Shown: positions 12,239-21,507, numbered from the stretch's first letter. The stretch is DNA of 64,000 nt from Gammaproteobacteria bacterium (GCA_016209015.1 JACQWY010000016.1:110310-174309), one strand, 5' to 3'. Notes: a model not told the origin generated them from the letters alone. Made by a program: numbers and translations.

Positions 12239-13210
12239 TCAGGCCACCCGGTCGCGCGGTGGACGGCCTGCGAAATACGCCTCGAGGTTGTCGATCACGC
12301 GCATGCCCATCGCGACGCGCGTCTCGAGCGAGGCGCTGCCGAGATGCGGCAGCAGCACGACGTTCTCGAGCGTCTTCAAGGATTCGGGCACGGCCGGCTC
12401 ACCGTCGTAGACGTCGAGTCCCGCGCCGCCGAGCCGGCCGCTCTTCAGCGCCGCGACGAGCGCGTCCTGGTCGACGACGTCACCGCGCGCCGTATTGACG
12501 AGGAATGCGCCCGGCTTCATCGAGGCGAGTCGCTCTGCGTTCATGAGGTGCCGCGTCGCCGCACCGCCCGGGCAGTGCAGCGAGACGAAATCCGCGCTCG
12601 CGATCACTTCCTCGGGTGTCGCGCACGCCGTCGCACCGAGTGCGTTCACGACTTCCGCGGACGGCGGGAAGGGATCGTTGAACAGGATGCGCATGCCGAA
12701 GCCGAAGTGCGCCTTGTGCGCCATGGCACGCGCGATGCGCCCGAAGCCGATGAGGCCGAGCGTCTTGCCGGTGACCTTGGCGCCCATCATGTGAGTCGGC
12801 CGCCAGCCGGTCCAGGCGTTCGTCCGCACGTGACGTTCGCCTTCGCCCGCGCGACGCGCGACCATGAGCATGAGCGTCATCGCGAGATCCGCCGTGCAGT
12901 CGGTGAGCACTTCCGGCGTGTTCGTGACGACGAGGCCGCGCTTCTTTGCGGCCTCGAGGTCGACGTGATTGAAGCCGACGCCGAAGTTGCCGAGTATTTT
13001 CGCGCTGAGGCCGTCGTGATCGAGTACCTCCGCATTGAACGTGTCGGACACCGTCGGACACACCGCATCCGCCGATTTCAGCGCGCGCGTCAGCTCCGCC
13101 GCGCTCATCGGCGTGTCCGTCGCGTTAAGGCTCACGTCGAACAGCTCCTTCATGCGCGCCTCGGCGGCCTCGGGCCAGCGGCGGGTGACGACGACTTTCG
13201 GTTTGCTCAT
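12239..13210 (-). CDS. hprA: hydroxypyruvate reductase / D-glycerate dehydrogenase
   Basis: A 323-residue D-2-hydroxyacid dehydrogenase. In the serine cycle this enzyme reduces hydroxypyruvate to D-glycerate; many homologues also reduce glyoxylate. The NAD(P)-binding segment reads LGLIGFGRIARAMA, with Ala in place of the third glycine of GxGxxG. Catalytic residues are the Arg of NTARGDVVD, the Glu of DVYDGEP and the His of LLPHLGSA. The substrate assignment rests on the neighbours: it is 27 bp downstream of mtkB, with sgaA and mclA in the same run, the same set as the serine-cycle clusters of known methylotrophs. Out of context it could only be called a glyoxylate/hydroxypyruvate reductase. 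Confidence 0.9.
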   Translation of the reverse strand: MSKPKVVVTRRWPEAAEARMKELFDVSLNATDTPMSAAELTRALKSADAVCPTVSDTFNAEVLDHDGLSAKILGNFGVGFNHVDLEAAKKRGLVVTNTPEVLTDCTADLAMTLMLMVARRAGEGERHVRTNAWTGWRPTHMMGAKVTGKTLGLIGFGRIARAMAHKAHFGFGMRILFNDPFPPSAEVVNALGATACATPEEVIASADFVSLHCPGGAATRHLMNAERLASMKPGAFLVNTARGDVVDQDALVAALKSGRLGGAGLDVYDGEPAVPESLKTLENVVLLPHLGSASLETRVAMGMRVIDNLEAYFAGRPPRDRVA

Positions 13211-13237
13211 GCTTCTCCCCTCTCGTTGATCACGGCG

Positions 13238-14128
13238 TCAGCGCAAGCCCGCCAGCACGCCCGCTACGGTAGCACCGAACTCCGACGGATTGGGCACGAC
13301 GGTGACGCCGCATTCCTGCAGGATCTCCACCTTCTCCGCGGCGCTCTCGCCGAACGCCGAGATGATGGCGCCGGCATGTCCCATGCGCCGGCCCTTCGGC
13401 GCGGTCAGGCCCGCGATGTAGCCGATGAGCGGTTTCTTCATGTGCGCCTTGAAGTAGCGTGCGGCCTCCGCCTCCTGCGGCCCGCCGATCTCGCCGATCA
13501 TCACGACCGCCTGCGTCTCCGGATCCTGCTCGAAGAGCTCGAGGATGTCGCGGAACGAGCTGCCGTTGATCGGATCGCCGCCGATGCCGACGCTCGTCGA
13601 GACGCCGATGCCGACGGCTTTCATCTGCGAGGCGGCCTCGTAGCCGAGCGTACCCGAGCGGCCCACGATACCGACGCTGCCCGGTTTGTAGATGTGACCG
13701 GGCATGATGCCCAGCATCGCGCGACCCGGGCTGATCGTGCCGGCGCAGTTCGGGCCGGTGAGCCGCATGCGATGCTCCGCGCGATAACGGCGCATGTAGC
13801 GCTTCACGCGGATCATGTCGTGGGCGGGAATGCCGTCCGTGATCGCCACGCAGTACTGGATGCCGCCGTCGGCGGCTTCCATCAGCGAGTCGGCCGCAAA
13901 CGGCGGCGGCACGAAGACGATGCTCGCATTCGCCCCCGTCGCGCTCACGGCTTCCTTCACGGTGTTGAACACCGGCCGGCCGAGGTGCGTCGTACCACCC
14001 TTGCCGGGCGTCACGCCGCCGACCACGTTCGTGCCGTACTTGATCATCTCGTCGGCGTGGAACGTGCCGATCTGCCCGGTGAAGCCCTGGACGATGACCT
14101 TGGATTCTTCGTCGATGAGTATGGCCAT
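13238..14128 (-). CDS. mtkB: malate-CoA ligase (malate thiokinase) alpha subunit
   Basis: With MtkA this subunit activates L-malate to malyl-CoA at the cost of ATP. The start [18 protein letters not shown] gives 296 residues, the length of known MtkB proteins. The CoA-binding domain ([14 protein letters not shown]), the [11 protein letters not shown] motif and the phosphohistidine site [12 protein letters not shown] are all present. The SucD family shares these, but the sequence around [16 protein letters not shown] and [13 protein letters not shown] fits MtkB better than SucD, and the neighbours (mclA, sgaA, hprA) settle it. The gene follows mtkA after 13 bp. Confidence 0.92.
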   Translation of the reverse strand: MAILIDEESKVIVQGFTGQIGTFHADEMIKYGTNVVGGVTPGKGGTTHLGRPVFNTVKEAVSATGANASIVFVPPPFAADSLMEAADGGIQYCVAITDGIPAHDMIRVKRYMRRYRAEHRMRLTGPNCAGTISPGRAMLGIMPGHIYKPGSVGIVGRSGTLGYEAASQMKAVGIGVSTSVGIGGDPINGSSFRDILELFEQDPETQAVVMIGEIGGPQEAEAARYFKAHMKKPLIGYIAGLTAPKGRRMGHAGAIISAFGESAAEKVEILQECGVTVVPNPSEFGATVAGVLAGLR

Positions 14129-14141
14129 GTGCGTGTCCTCC

Positions 14142-15320
14142 TCAGTGCGCCGCACGGGCGCGGCGCCAAGCAGCGACGACGCGTTCCGCCGCTTCGGCGA
14201 GCGTGTCCGCCATGATGATGGGCAAACCGCTGTCGCGCAGGATCGCGCGGCCGGCCTCGACGTTCGTGCCGGCGAGCCGCACGACGAGCGGCATGCCGAG
14301 CTCGATCTTCTCGAGCGCCTGCACGATGCCCTCGGCGACCCAGTCACAGCGATTGATGCCGGCAAATATGTTGACGAGGATGGCCTCCACGTTCTTGTCG
14401 TTGCAGACGAGGCGGAACGCCTTGGCGACGCGTTCGGGCGAAGCACCGCCGCCGATGTCCATGAAGTTCGCGGGCTCGCCGCCGGCGTGCTCGATCATGT
14501 CCATCGTCGCCATCGCGAGGCCCGCGCCGTTGATGATGCAGCCGATGTTGCCTTCGAGGCCGACGTAGGAAAGCCCGCGATCCGCGGCCTGCATTTCGCG
14601 CGGATCCTCCTGCGACTTGTCGCGGAACTCCGCGATCGACGCGCGCCGGAACAGCGCGTTGTCGTCGAAGCCCATCTTCGCATCGAGCGCGAGCAGTCTG
14701 CCGTCGCGCGTGACGACGAGCGGATTGATCTCGACCATCACGGCATCGAGATCGCGGAACGCGCGATAAGCGCCCATCAATGCGCGCACGGCCTGGGTGA
14801 TCAGCGCGGGTGGAATCTTCAAGGCGAAGGCGATTTCGCGCGCCTGGAAATCCTGCATGCCGACCGCGGGCTCGATCGCGCAGCGGATGATGGACTCCGG
14901 CGAGTCCGCTGCGATCTCCTCGATCTCCATGCCGCCGCTCGCCGAGGCGACGACGACGATGCGCTCCTGCGAGCGATCGAGCACGATGCCGAGATAGAGC
15001 TCGCGCTCGACATCCGTCGCGGCCTCGACGTAGAGACGATTGACGATCCTGCCGCGCGCGCCGGTCTGCTTCGTGACGAGGCGCTTGCCGAGCAGATCCT
15101 CGGCCGCCGCGCCGACTTCGGCATCGCTCGTGCACATCTTGATGCCGCCGGCCTTGCCGCGGCCGCCGGAATGGATCTGGGCTTTGACGACCCAGCGCTC
15201 GCCGCCGATCTCGGCGGCCCGGTACTGGGCCTGTTCGGGACTGTAGGCGAGCCCGCCGCGCGGCACGTCGATGCCGAAATTGCGGAGCAGCTCTTTCGCC
15301 TGATACTCGTGGATGTCCAT
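14142..15320 (-). CDS. mtkA: malate-CoA ligase (malate thiokinase) beta subunit
   Basis: The 392-residue ATP-grasp subunit that works with MtkB. The start [17 protein letters not shown] is the standard N-terminus of the SucC/MtkA family; the longer frame upstream is not needed. ATP-grasp motifs include [27 protein letters not shown] and [17 protein letters not shown]. The C-terminal region [30 protein letters not shown] and [20 protein letters not shown] is characteristic of this family; the CDWVAEG variant is as in known MtkA. It lies 13 bp before mtkB and 176 bp after mclA. Confidence 0.92.
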   Translation of the reverse strand: MDIHEYQAKELLRNFGIDVPRGGLAYSPEQAQYRAAEIGGERWVVKAQIHSGGRGKAGGIKMCTSDAEVGAAAEDLLGKRLVTKQTGARGRIVNRLYVEAATDVERELYLGIVLDRSQERIVVVASASGGMEIEEIAADSPESIIRCAIEPAVGMQDFQAREIAFALKIPPALITQAVRALMGAYRAFRDLDAVMVEINPLVVTRDGRLLALDAKMGFDDNALFRRASIAEFRDKSQEDPREMQAADRGLSYVGLEGNIGCIINGAGLAMATMDMIEHAGGEPANFMDIGGGASPERVAKAFRLVCNDKNVEAILVNIFAGINRCDWVAEGIVQALEKIELGMPLVVRLAGTNVEAGRAILRDSGLPIIMADTLAEAAERVVAAWRRARAAH

Positions 15321-15496
15321 GACACTCCTCCCTGCGGCCGCGCGCGCGGCGCACGTTTCGTATAGGAACAAGGGTCAGGACCCGGTCCGCGCCGGCATCC
15401 TCGGTTCTGATGTGCGGTGCCGTGCGGGCGCAAGCCACCGCCGGACGGCCGGGCGGCATCCGCCGCCGCGGTCGCCCAGTCCCGCACAGCGCGGGA

Positions 15497-16438
15497 TCAG
15501 TGTTTCGCCGCGATCGCGTCCGCCTGGCGCACGACGTTCTCCGCCATGCGTGCGGAAGCCGCGTCGATCATGCGGCCGTCGAGCTGCGCCGCGCCGCGAC
15601 CTGCCGCCGCCGCCTCTTCGAGCGCGACGAGGATGCGTCGCGCGCGATCCACTTCGGCCGGCGCGGGCGACATCACTTCGTTCGCGAGCACGATTTGCGT
15701 GGGGTGGATTGCCCACTTGCCCTCGAAGCCCAACGCGGCCGCACGCTTCGCGGCGGCGACGAAGCCGTCCGGATCGTTGAAGTCGCCGTAGGGACCGTCG
15801 ATGGCGCGCAGGCCATAAGCGCGGCAGGCTACCAGCATGCGGGTCAGGCTCGCGTGCCACTGGTCACCGGGATAGTCGGGATTGAGGCCGCCGATGCTGA
15901 CGGTGCGCGCACGGCAGCTCGCCGCGTAGTCCGCGACGCCGAAGTGCAGGGCCTCGAGGCGCGGGCTCGCTTGGGCGATCGCTTCCACGTTCGCCATGCC
16001 GAGCGTGGTTTCGATCAGGCACTCGATGCCGATGCGATTCTTCCGACCATAGGCCGTCTCGATCTGCGTGAGCAGACAGTCGACGACATAGACGTCCGCC
16101 GGTACGCCGACTTTCGGGATCAGGATCGTGTCGAGATGCGCGCCGGCCTGCTCGACGATGTCGACGACGTCGCGGTACATGTAGTGGGTGTCGAGACCGT
16201 TGATGCGTACCGACACGGTCTTGCCGCGGCCGCGCCAGTCCAGATCGTTCAGCGCCGCGATGATGTTCTGGCGGGCGCGCGGTTTGTCGTCCGGAGCGAC
16301 CGCATCCTCGCAATCCAGGAACACGAAATCCGCGGCGCTCGCGAGCGCCTTCTCGAACATGTTCGGGTTCGAGCCCGGCACGGCGAGCTCGCTGCGCTGC
16401 AGCCGGGTCTTCACCGGCCCGTATTGGGTGAAACTCAT
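15497..16438 (-). CDS. mclA: malyl-CoA lyase
   Basis: Cleaves malyl-CoA to glyoxylate and acetyl-CoA, regenerating the serine-cycle acceptor. The 313-residue CitE/HpcH-family protein begins MSFTQYGPVKTRLQRSELAVPGSNP. It has the metal and substrate motifs FLDCEDAVAPDDKP, VRINGLDTHYMYRDV, IPKVGVPADV, a Glu in CLIETTLGMANVEAI, FGVADYAASCRAR and GFEGKWAIHPTQI. The loop after NPDY looks about a dozen residues shorter than in Methylobacterium-type malyl-CoA lyase as I remember it. It lies 90 bp downstream of sgaA on the same strand. Confidence 0.92.
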   Translation of the reverse strand: MSFTQYGPVKTRLQRSELAVPGSNPNMFEKALASAADFVFLDCEDAVAPDDKPRARQNIIAALNDLDWRGRGKTVSVRINGLDTHYMYRDVVDIVEQAGAHLDTILIPKVGVPADVYVVDCLLTQIETAYGRKNRIGIECLIETTLGMANVEAIAQASPRLEALHFGVADYAASCRARTVSIGGLNPDYPGDQWHASLTRMLVACRAYGLRAIDGPYGDFNDPDGFVAAAKRAAALGFEGKWAIHPTQIVLANEVMSPAPAEVDRARRILVALEEAAAAGRGAAQLDGRMIDAASARMAENVVRQADAIAAKH

Positions 16439-16528
16439 TGCAATATCCTCCTCGAAGCCAGGGTCCGGACGGATCGCGCCTGTGCGGCGCGTCCGCCCGT
16501 CGTGATCATACTGAGGTCGGGACCGCGC

Positions 16529-17704
16529 TCAGCGTGTGGTGGCGGTACTGCGGAGATATTCCTGCGCTGCGCCCACACCGCTACCCGGCTCGATCCCGAT
16601 GCCGACGTCGCGCATGGCCATCTCCGCGCCGGAGAGCGCGGCGAGCACCATGAGCTCGTTCAGATCGCCCAGGTGTCCGATGCGGAACACCTTGCCGGCG
16701 ACCTTGGCGAGGCCGAGACCGAGCGAGAGGTTGTAGCGGCGATAGGCCATGTTGATGACGTCCGTGCTGTTGAAGCCTTCGGGGACGAGGATCGCGCTGA
16801 CGGTATCCGAATTCCACTTCGGATCCTTCGCGCACAGCTTCAGCCCCCAGGCGTCGACGGCCCGGCGCACGGCCTCGGCGTAGCGATGGTGGCGGGCGTA
16901 GACGTTGTCGAGGCCTTCCTCGAGCAGCATGTCGACGGATTCGCGCAGGCCGCGAATGAGTGTCATGGCCGGCGTGTAGGGGAACCAGCCGTCGGCGTTC
17001 ATGCGCGCCTGATCGGCGAAATCGAAGAAGCAGCGCACGCACTTCGCGGTCTTCGTGGCCTCGAGCGCCTTCTCGCTCGCGCAAACCAGGCCGAGGCCCG
17101 TCGGCAGCATGAGGCCCTTCTGCGAGCCAGCGACGGCGAGGTCGACACCCCACTCGTCCATGCGGAAGTCGATACAGCCGATCGAGCTCACACCGTCGAC
17201 GTAGAGCAGTGCCGGGTGTTTCAGCTCGTCGAGGATGCGACGCACGCCCTTCACGTCGCTCGTCACGCCGGTCGCAGTTTCGTTGTGGGTAACCAGCACG
17301 GCCTTGATTTCGTGCGCGCGGTCCGCCCCGAGGATTTCGCGATACTGCTCGAGCGGCACGCCTTCGCCCCATTCGACGTCGACGTTGATGACGTTCATGC
17401 CGAGACGCGTGCAGAGATCCGACCACAGCACGCTGAACTGGCCGAAGCGCGCCTGCAGGACTTTGTCACCGGGCGACAGCGTATTCGTGATGGAAGCTTC
17501 CCAGCCGCCCGTGCCGGACGTCGGGAACACGAAGACCTTGCCGGTCTCGGTGCGGAAGATCTTCTTCAGGTCCGCGAACAGGGGCTTCGTGAACTCGGGA
17601 AAATCGTAAGCGCGATGGTCCTCGAGCGCGATGTCCATCGCGCGGCGGATGCGATCGGGAATGTTCGTCGGACCGGGAACGAAGAGAAAATTTCTGCCAG
17701 CCAT
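16529..17704 (-). CDS. sgaA: serine-glyoxylate aminotransferase
   Basis: Transfers the amino group of serine to glyoxylate, giving hydroxypyruvate and glycine; the defining transaminase of the serine cycle. The start MAGRNFLFVPGPTNIPDRI gives 391 residues, the family length; the frame extends upstream without support. Class V aminotransferase features are FPTSGTGGWEASI, THNETATGVTSDV, the aspartate in LLYVDGVSSIG and the PLP lysine in AGSQKGLMLPTGLG. FRIGHLGDLNE and a conserved GSGVGAAQEYLR tail complete it. It is the first gene of sgaA-mclA-mtkA-mtkB-hprA, with a 296-bp upstream region holding two palindromic elements related to those before ftfL. Confidence 0.94.
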   Translation of the reverse strand: MAGRNFLFVPGPTNIPDRIRRAMDIALEDHRAYDFPEFTKPLFADLKKIFRTETGKVFVFPTSGTGGWEASITNTLSPGDKVLQARFGQFSVLWSDLCTRLGMNVINVDVEWGEGVPLEQYREILGADRAHEIKAVLVTHNETATGVTSDVKGVRRILDELKHPALLYVDGVSSIGCIDFRMDEWGVDLAVAGSQKGLMLPTGLGLVCASEKALEATKTAKCVRCFFDFADQARMNADGWFPYTPAMTLIRGLRESVDMLLEEGLDNVYARHHRYAEAVRRAVDAWGLKLCAKDPKWNSDTVSAILVPEGFNSTDVINMAYRRYNLSLGLGLAKVAGKVFRIGHLGDLNELMVLAALSGAEMAMRDVGIGIEPGSGVGAAQEYLRSTATTR

Positions 17705-17802
17705 GCGTGCAGCCTCCGGGTGAGCTCGTACCGGAAATCGTTCTCTGGCAGCGTCAGAAGAATTCCAGTCGCGATTCAAGGTTCGAAAGGTTTCAGGTTG
17801 CC

Positions 17803-17831
17803 GCACCGCGCTCGAAGCTCGAACGCGGTGC
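17803..17831. promoter_or_regulatory. hairpin with 8-bp arms in the sgaA upstream region
   Basis: Arms GCACCGCG (17803-17810) and CGCGGTGC (17824-17831) flank 13 bases that contain TCGAAGCTCGA, itself nearly palindromic. The right arm overlaps GCGGTGCGAC (17825-17834), the same 10-mer found twice before ftfL. It lies about 100 bp before the sgaA start, so it would be in the leader if the promoter is near the palindromes at 17.88-17.92 kb. A leader hairpin or a protein site is possible; neither is shown. Confidence 0.35.
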
Positions 17832-17876
17832 GACGATCAAATTCTGTGCGGAGGACTCTACACGACGGGTTTCTGC

Positions 17877-17890
17877 ATACGCAATCGTAT
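17877..17890. promoter_or_regulatory. 14-bp inverted repeat ATACG-N4-CGTAT upstream of sgaA
   Basis: ATACGCAATCGTAT differs from the element at 5667-5680 in one central base only; the 5-bp arms are identical. It lies 172 bp before the sgaA start. The presence of this exact 10-base dyad at both ends of the serine-cycle locus, and nowhere else that I noticed in the window, supports a common operator. Confidence 0.5.
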
Positions 17891-17899
17891 ATTGGAAGC

Positions 17900-17922
17900 G
17901 TTTTCGCAGGGCGTGCGAAAAC
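17900..17922. promoter_or_regulatory. interrupted palindrome between metZ and sgaA
   Basis: Perfect 9-bp arms GTTTTCGCA and TGCGAAAAC are separated by five bases. It sits 9 bp from the ATACG element and about 80 bp after the metZ stop. It could be the metZ terminator, but on the minus strand no T-run follows. Its resemblance to the 18-bp palindrome before ftfL (5715-5732) favours a regulatory site. Confidence 0.4.
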
Positions 17923-18000
17923 TTCGTTGCGCTTTCGTGGCGCGCGGCGCGATGCGGATTGCGTGTCGGCGGCGCGCCGGCCGCCTTCCAACCGCTGAGA

Positions 18001-19191
18001 TCAGACGCGCGAGAGCGCGAAATCGAGATCGGCGAGGAGATCCGACGTCTCCTCGAGCCCGATCGACAGCCGCAACAGGCCTTCCGTGATGCCCATCGCG
18101 CGCTTGTCCTCGTCGCTCAGGCGTCCGTGCGTCGTCGTCGCGGGATGCGTGATGATGCTCCGCGTATCGCCGAGGTTGCCGGTGATCGAGAAGAGCTTCG
18201 TCTCGTCGCTCACGCGCCACGCCGCGGCACGGCCGCCTTCGACTTCGAAGGAGAGCACGCCGCCCGGTGCGCGCTGCTGGCGCTTCGCGAGCTCGTGCTG
18301 GGGATGACTCGCGAGCCCGGGATAGTGCACGCGCCGCACTTTCGGATGCGCCTCGAGCCAGCTCGCGATCTCCTGCGCGCTGCGGCTGTGCTCGGCCATG
18401 CGGATCTTCAGCGTCTCCAGGCTCTTCAGGAACACCCACGCATTGAACGGGCTCATGTTCGGGCCGGCGGCGCGCAGAAACGGAAACAGCTTCTCGTTTA
18501 TGAACTGTGCCCGCCCGACGACCGCGCCGCCGACGCAGCGCCCCTGGCCGTCGAGGTACTTCGTCGCCGAGTGCACGATGATGTCGGCGCCGAACGCGAG
18601 CGGCTGCTGCAACGCCGGCGAGCAGAAGCAGTTGTCGACGACGAGCAGCGCGCCGTTCGCATGCGCGAGCGAGGCCAATGCCGCCAGATCGGCGATCTCG
18701 GTGAGCGGATTCGACGGCGTCTCGACGAAGAGGATCTTCGTCTCGGGCTCGATGGCGCGCTGCCAGGCCTCGAGCGAGGTGAGCTCGACGAACGTCGTCG
18801 TCACGCCGAAATTCGGCAATACGCCCTGAAAGAGTCCGATGGTGGTCCCGAACACGGCGCGTGAACAGACGATGTGATCGCCGTTCTTCAGGAGCGACAT
18901 GCAGACCGAGAGAATCGCGCTCATGCCGGACGAGAACGCGAGCGCGCGTTCGCCGCCTTCGAGCGCGGCGAGTCGCTCCTCGAAAGCGCGGACGGTCGGA
19001 TTGCCGAAGCGCGAATAGATGTTGCCGTCCTCGGCGCCGGCGAACACGGCGGCGGCCTGCGCCGCGGACTCGAAGCTGAAGCTCGACGTCGCGTAGATGG
19101 GATCGCTGTTCTCGCGCTCCGACGAACGCGTGGTGCCGGCGCGGCAGCCGAGTGTCGCGAAGGCGTAGGGGTCGGAATGATCTGCGGGCAT
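18001..19191 (-). CDS. metZ: O-succinylhomoserine sulfhydrylase
   Basis: PLP enzyme of the Cys/Met metabolism family that makes homocysteine from O-succinylhomoserine and sulfide. I chose MPADHSDPYAFATLG (19191), which has a purine-rich GAGGACGAG about 5 bases upstream and gives 396 residues; an ATG 17 codons earlier is possible. Motifs: IYATSSFSFESA, GNIYSRFGNPTV, FSSGMSAI, VDNCFCSPALQQP, the lysine in HSATKYLDGQGR, and THPATTTHGRL. MetZ rather than MetB/MetC is favoured by its place next to purF, the usual pseudomonad-type order, but acceptor specificity cannot be proven from sequence. Confidence 0.88.
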   Translation of the reverse strand: MPADHSDPYAFATLGCRAGTTRSSERENSDPIYATSSFSFESAAQAAAVFAGAEDGNIYSRFGNPTVRAFEERLAALEGGERALAFSSGMSAILSVCMSLLKNGDHIVCSRAVFGTTIGLFQGVLPNFGVTTTFVELTSLEAWQRAIEPETKILFVETPSNPLTEIADLAALASLAHANGALLVVDNCFCSPALQQPLAFGADIIVHSATKYLDGQGRCVGGAVVGRAQFINEKLFPFLRAAGPNMSPFNAWVFLKSLETLKIRMAEHSRSAQEIASWLEAHPKVRRVHYPGLASHPQHELAKRQQRAPGGVLSFEVEGGRAAAWRVSDETKLFSITGNLGDTRSIITHPATTTHGRLSDEDKRAMGITEGLLRLSIGLEETSDLLADLDFALSRV

Positions 19192-19432
19192 GAGCTCGTC
19201 CTCGTCTGGAATTGAGCACCGACGGACGGCTGCGGACGCCATGAACTGCGGAGACGGATGACCCGGAGGTGGGAAGCCGCGGGTCGCGTCGCTTTAGCGG
19301 TTCTTGTATTGCGCCCGCAAGCTGATCTCAAATCGGCGCATGATGCAGTGCGAAAGATAGAGCCCGATGCGAGCCTTGTCAATTGCGGGACGGAGTCCCA
19401 TTTCGGCAGTTTTCGCGCGGAAATCCCGCCGT

Positions 19433-20950
19433 TCACGCATCCGCCGAGACGTGCAGATCCTGAAGTGCGTTGCTCGTCTCGGCACGCCTGGCCTTCGCTT
19501 CGTCGGAGCGTTGCGCCTGCACCTGATTGAGATAGCCGAGGCTCACGTCGCCGGTCACGTACTGGCCGGTGAAGCAGGACACGTCGAAATCGGCGAGACG
19601 CGGATTGCCGCGACGTGCCGCCTCGATCAGGTCCTCGAGATCCTGATAGATGAGGCGGTCCGCGCCGAGGAGTTGGCAGACTTCCTCGATCGAACGTTGG
19701 TTCGCGACGAGCTCCTCCGTCGTCGGCATGTCGATGCCGTAGACGTTCGGATAGCGGACCGGCGGCGCGGCAGATGCGAAATACACGCGGCGCGCGCCGG
19801 AGTCGCGGGCCATCTGGATGATTTGCGTCGAGGTCGTGCCGCGCACGATCGAGTCGTCGACGAGCAGTACGTTCTTGCCCCGGAATTCGAGGTCTATCGC
19901 ATTCAACTTCTGGCGCACGGATTTCCGGCGCATCGCCTGGCCCGGCATGATGAACGTGCGCGGAATGTAGCGGTTCTTGATGAAGCCTTCGCGGTACGGC
20001 ACGTTCAGCGCGTGCGCGAGTTCGAGCGCGGCGGTGCGCGCGGTATCCGGGATCGGGATGACGACATCGATGTCGTTGTCGGGCCATTCACGCATGACCT
20101 TCTTGGCGAGCGATTCGCCCATGCGCATGCGCGCCTTGTGCACCGAGATGCCGTCGAGGATCGAATCCGGACGCGCGAGATAGACGTGTTCGAAGATGCA
20201 GGGCGAGTAGCGCGGCTCGTCCGCGCACTGGCGGGTCTGGATATCGCCATCCTTGCTGATGAACACGACTTCGCCGGGCTCGAGATCGCGCACGAGCTCG
20301 AAGCCGAGCACGTCGATCGCGACTGATTCGGAGGCGATGATGTATTCCGGCCCGAGCTCGGTGTCGCGGCGCCCGAAAACGATCGGCCGGATGCCATAGG
20401 GATCGCGGAACCCGAGGATCCCGACGCCGGTGATCATCGAGACCGCGGCATAGCCGCCGCGGCAGCGTCGATGCAGACGCGCGACGGCGCGGAAGACGTC
20501 GTCGGCATCGATGCGCACTTTGCCGAAGCTCGCGAGCTCGTGAGCGAAGACGTTCAGCAACACTTCGGAATCGGAGTCGGTGTTGATGTGGCGCAGGCCG
20601 TCCTGGAAGAGCTCGCGCTTCAGCTCGTCGAAATTCGTGAGATTGCCGTTGTGGGCGAGCGTGATGCCGTAGGGCGAGTTGACGTAGAACGGCTGCGCTT
20701 CGGCGGTCGAGGACATGCCGGCGGTCGGATAGCGGACGTGGCCGATGCCCATGCGCCCCTTGAGGTTGATCATGTGCCGCGTGTGGAAGACGTCGCGCAC
20801 GAGCCCGTCGGACTTGCGCAGATAGAGCCGCCCGTCCTCGTAAGTCGCGATGCCGGCTGCATCCTGGCCGCGGTGCTGAAGCACCGTCAAGCCGTCGTAG
20901 AGCGCCTGATTGACGGCCGTCTTGGCGACGATTCCGATGATTCCACACAT
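19433..20950 (-). CDS. purF: amidophosphoribosyltransferase
   Basis: First step of purine synthesis: PRPP plus glutamine to phosphoribosylamine. The 505-residue protein begins [10 protein letters not shown], so Cys2 is the exposed N-terminal nucleophile after Met removal and there is no propeptide. The glutaminase domain has [11 protein letters not shown] and AHNGNLTN; the phosphoribosyltransferase domain has the PRPP loop [14 protein letters not shown]. It begins the run purF-cvpA-dedD-folC-accD in its usual place. A 241-bp gap separates it from metZ, and I see no recognisable riboswitch there. Confidence 0.97.
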   Translation of the reverse strand: MCGIIGIVAKTAVNQALYDGLTVLQHRGQDAAGIATYEDGRLYLRKSDGLVRDVFHTRHMINLKGRMGIGHVRYPTAGMSSTAEAQPFYVNSPYGITLAHNGNLTNFDELKRELFQDGLRHINTDSDSEVLLNVFAHELASFGKVRIDADDVFRAVARLHRRCRGGYAAVSMITGVGILGFRDPYGIRPIVFGRRDTELGPEYIIASESVAIDVLGFELVRDLEPGEVVFISKDGDIQTRQCADEPRYSPCIFEHVYLARPDSILDGISVHKARMRMGESLAKKVMREWPDNDIDVVIPIPDTARTAALELAHALNVPYREGFIKNRYIPRTFIMPGQAMRRKSVRQKLNAIDLEFRGKNVLLVDDSIVRGTTSTQIIQMARDSGARRVYFASAAPPVRYPNVYGIDMPTTEELVANQRSIEEVCQLLGADRLIYQDLEDLIEAARRGNPRLADFDVSCFTGQYVTGDVSLGYLNQVQAQRSDEAKARRAETSNALQDLHVSADA

Positions 20951-20990
20951 ATGCTCGATGCCTCTTGGGACGGTATTCCCGCCGGAAAGC

Positions 20991-21485
20991 TCAATAGCTG
21001 AAATGCTTCGCCACGTCCGGCGGCAGGTAGCCGAGCGCCATGCGCGCCGCGGATACGAAGTGCCCGAGCAGCCTGGACTGCTGCCACCAGGGATCCCTGG
21101 GCACCGGGGTCAATCCGGCGAGCAGGACCAATATCGTGATTATCGCAGCTCCGCGCAGTACGCCAAAGACCACGCCGAACATGCGGTCGGTGGCGCCGAG
21201 CCCGGTCTTGTCGATCACGAGGCCGATGAGATAGTTCACGAGTCCGCCGACGATCAGCACGGCGACGAGGATCACGAGGAAAGCAGCCCCGAGGCGGACG
21301 CTCGGTACGGAGACGTGCGGGGCGAGCAGCTCGGCGCCGCGCGCCATGAACGTGCGCGCGAGCCACAATGCGCCTACCCACACGACCAGCGAGAGCACCT
21401 CGCGCACGAAACCCCGGAAGAGGCTCATCAGCGCCGAGATGCCGAGGACGGCGATAACGAAGAGGTCGGCCCAGTTCAAACTCAC
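20991..21485 (-). CDS. cvpA: CvpA family membrane protein
   Basis: A 164-residue inner-membrane protein with about four hydrophobic segments (near residues 5-20, 25-45, 65-85 and 100-120). It has the family start [19 protein letters not shown] and the [17 protein letters not shown] stretch. CvpA is required for colicin V production in E. coli and for envelope or bile resistance in other species; its exact role is open. It is 40 bp upstream of purF in the same direction, the classic cvpA-purF pair. Confidence 0.92.
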   Translation of the reverse strand: MSLNWADLFVIAVLGISALMSLFRGFVREVLSLVVWVGALWLARTFMARGAELLAPHVSVPSVRLGAAFLVILVAVLIVGGLVNYLIGLVIDKTGLGATDRMFGVVFGVLRGAAIITILVLLAGLTPVPRDPWWQQSRLLGHFVSAARMALGYLPPDVAKHFSY

Positions 21486-21507
21486 GCAGATCTCCCGGCG
21501 CCCGCGC

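Noticed and set aside
14142..15320. Calling mtkA/mtkB succinyl-CoA synthetase (sucC/sucD)
   Set aside because: The families are close, but details of both sequences and the neighbours mclA, sgaA, hprA and ftfL favour malate-CoA ligase.
19192..19432. A SAM- or purine-type riboswitch in the purF-metZ gap
   Set aside because: No conserved core of these riboswitches could be recognised by eye.
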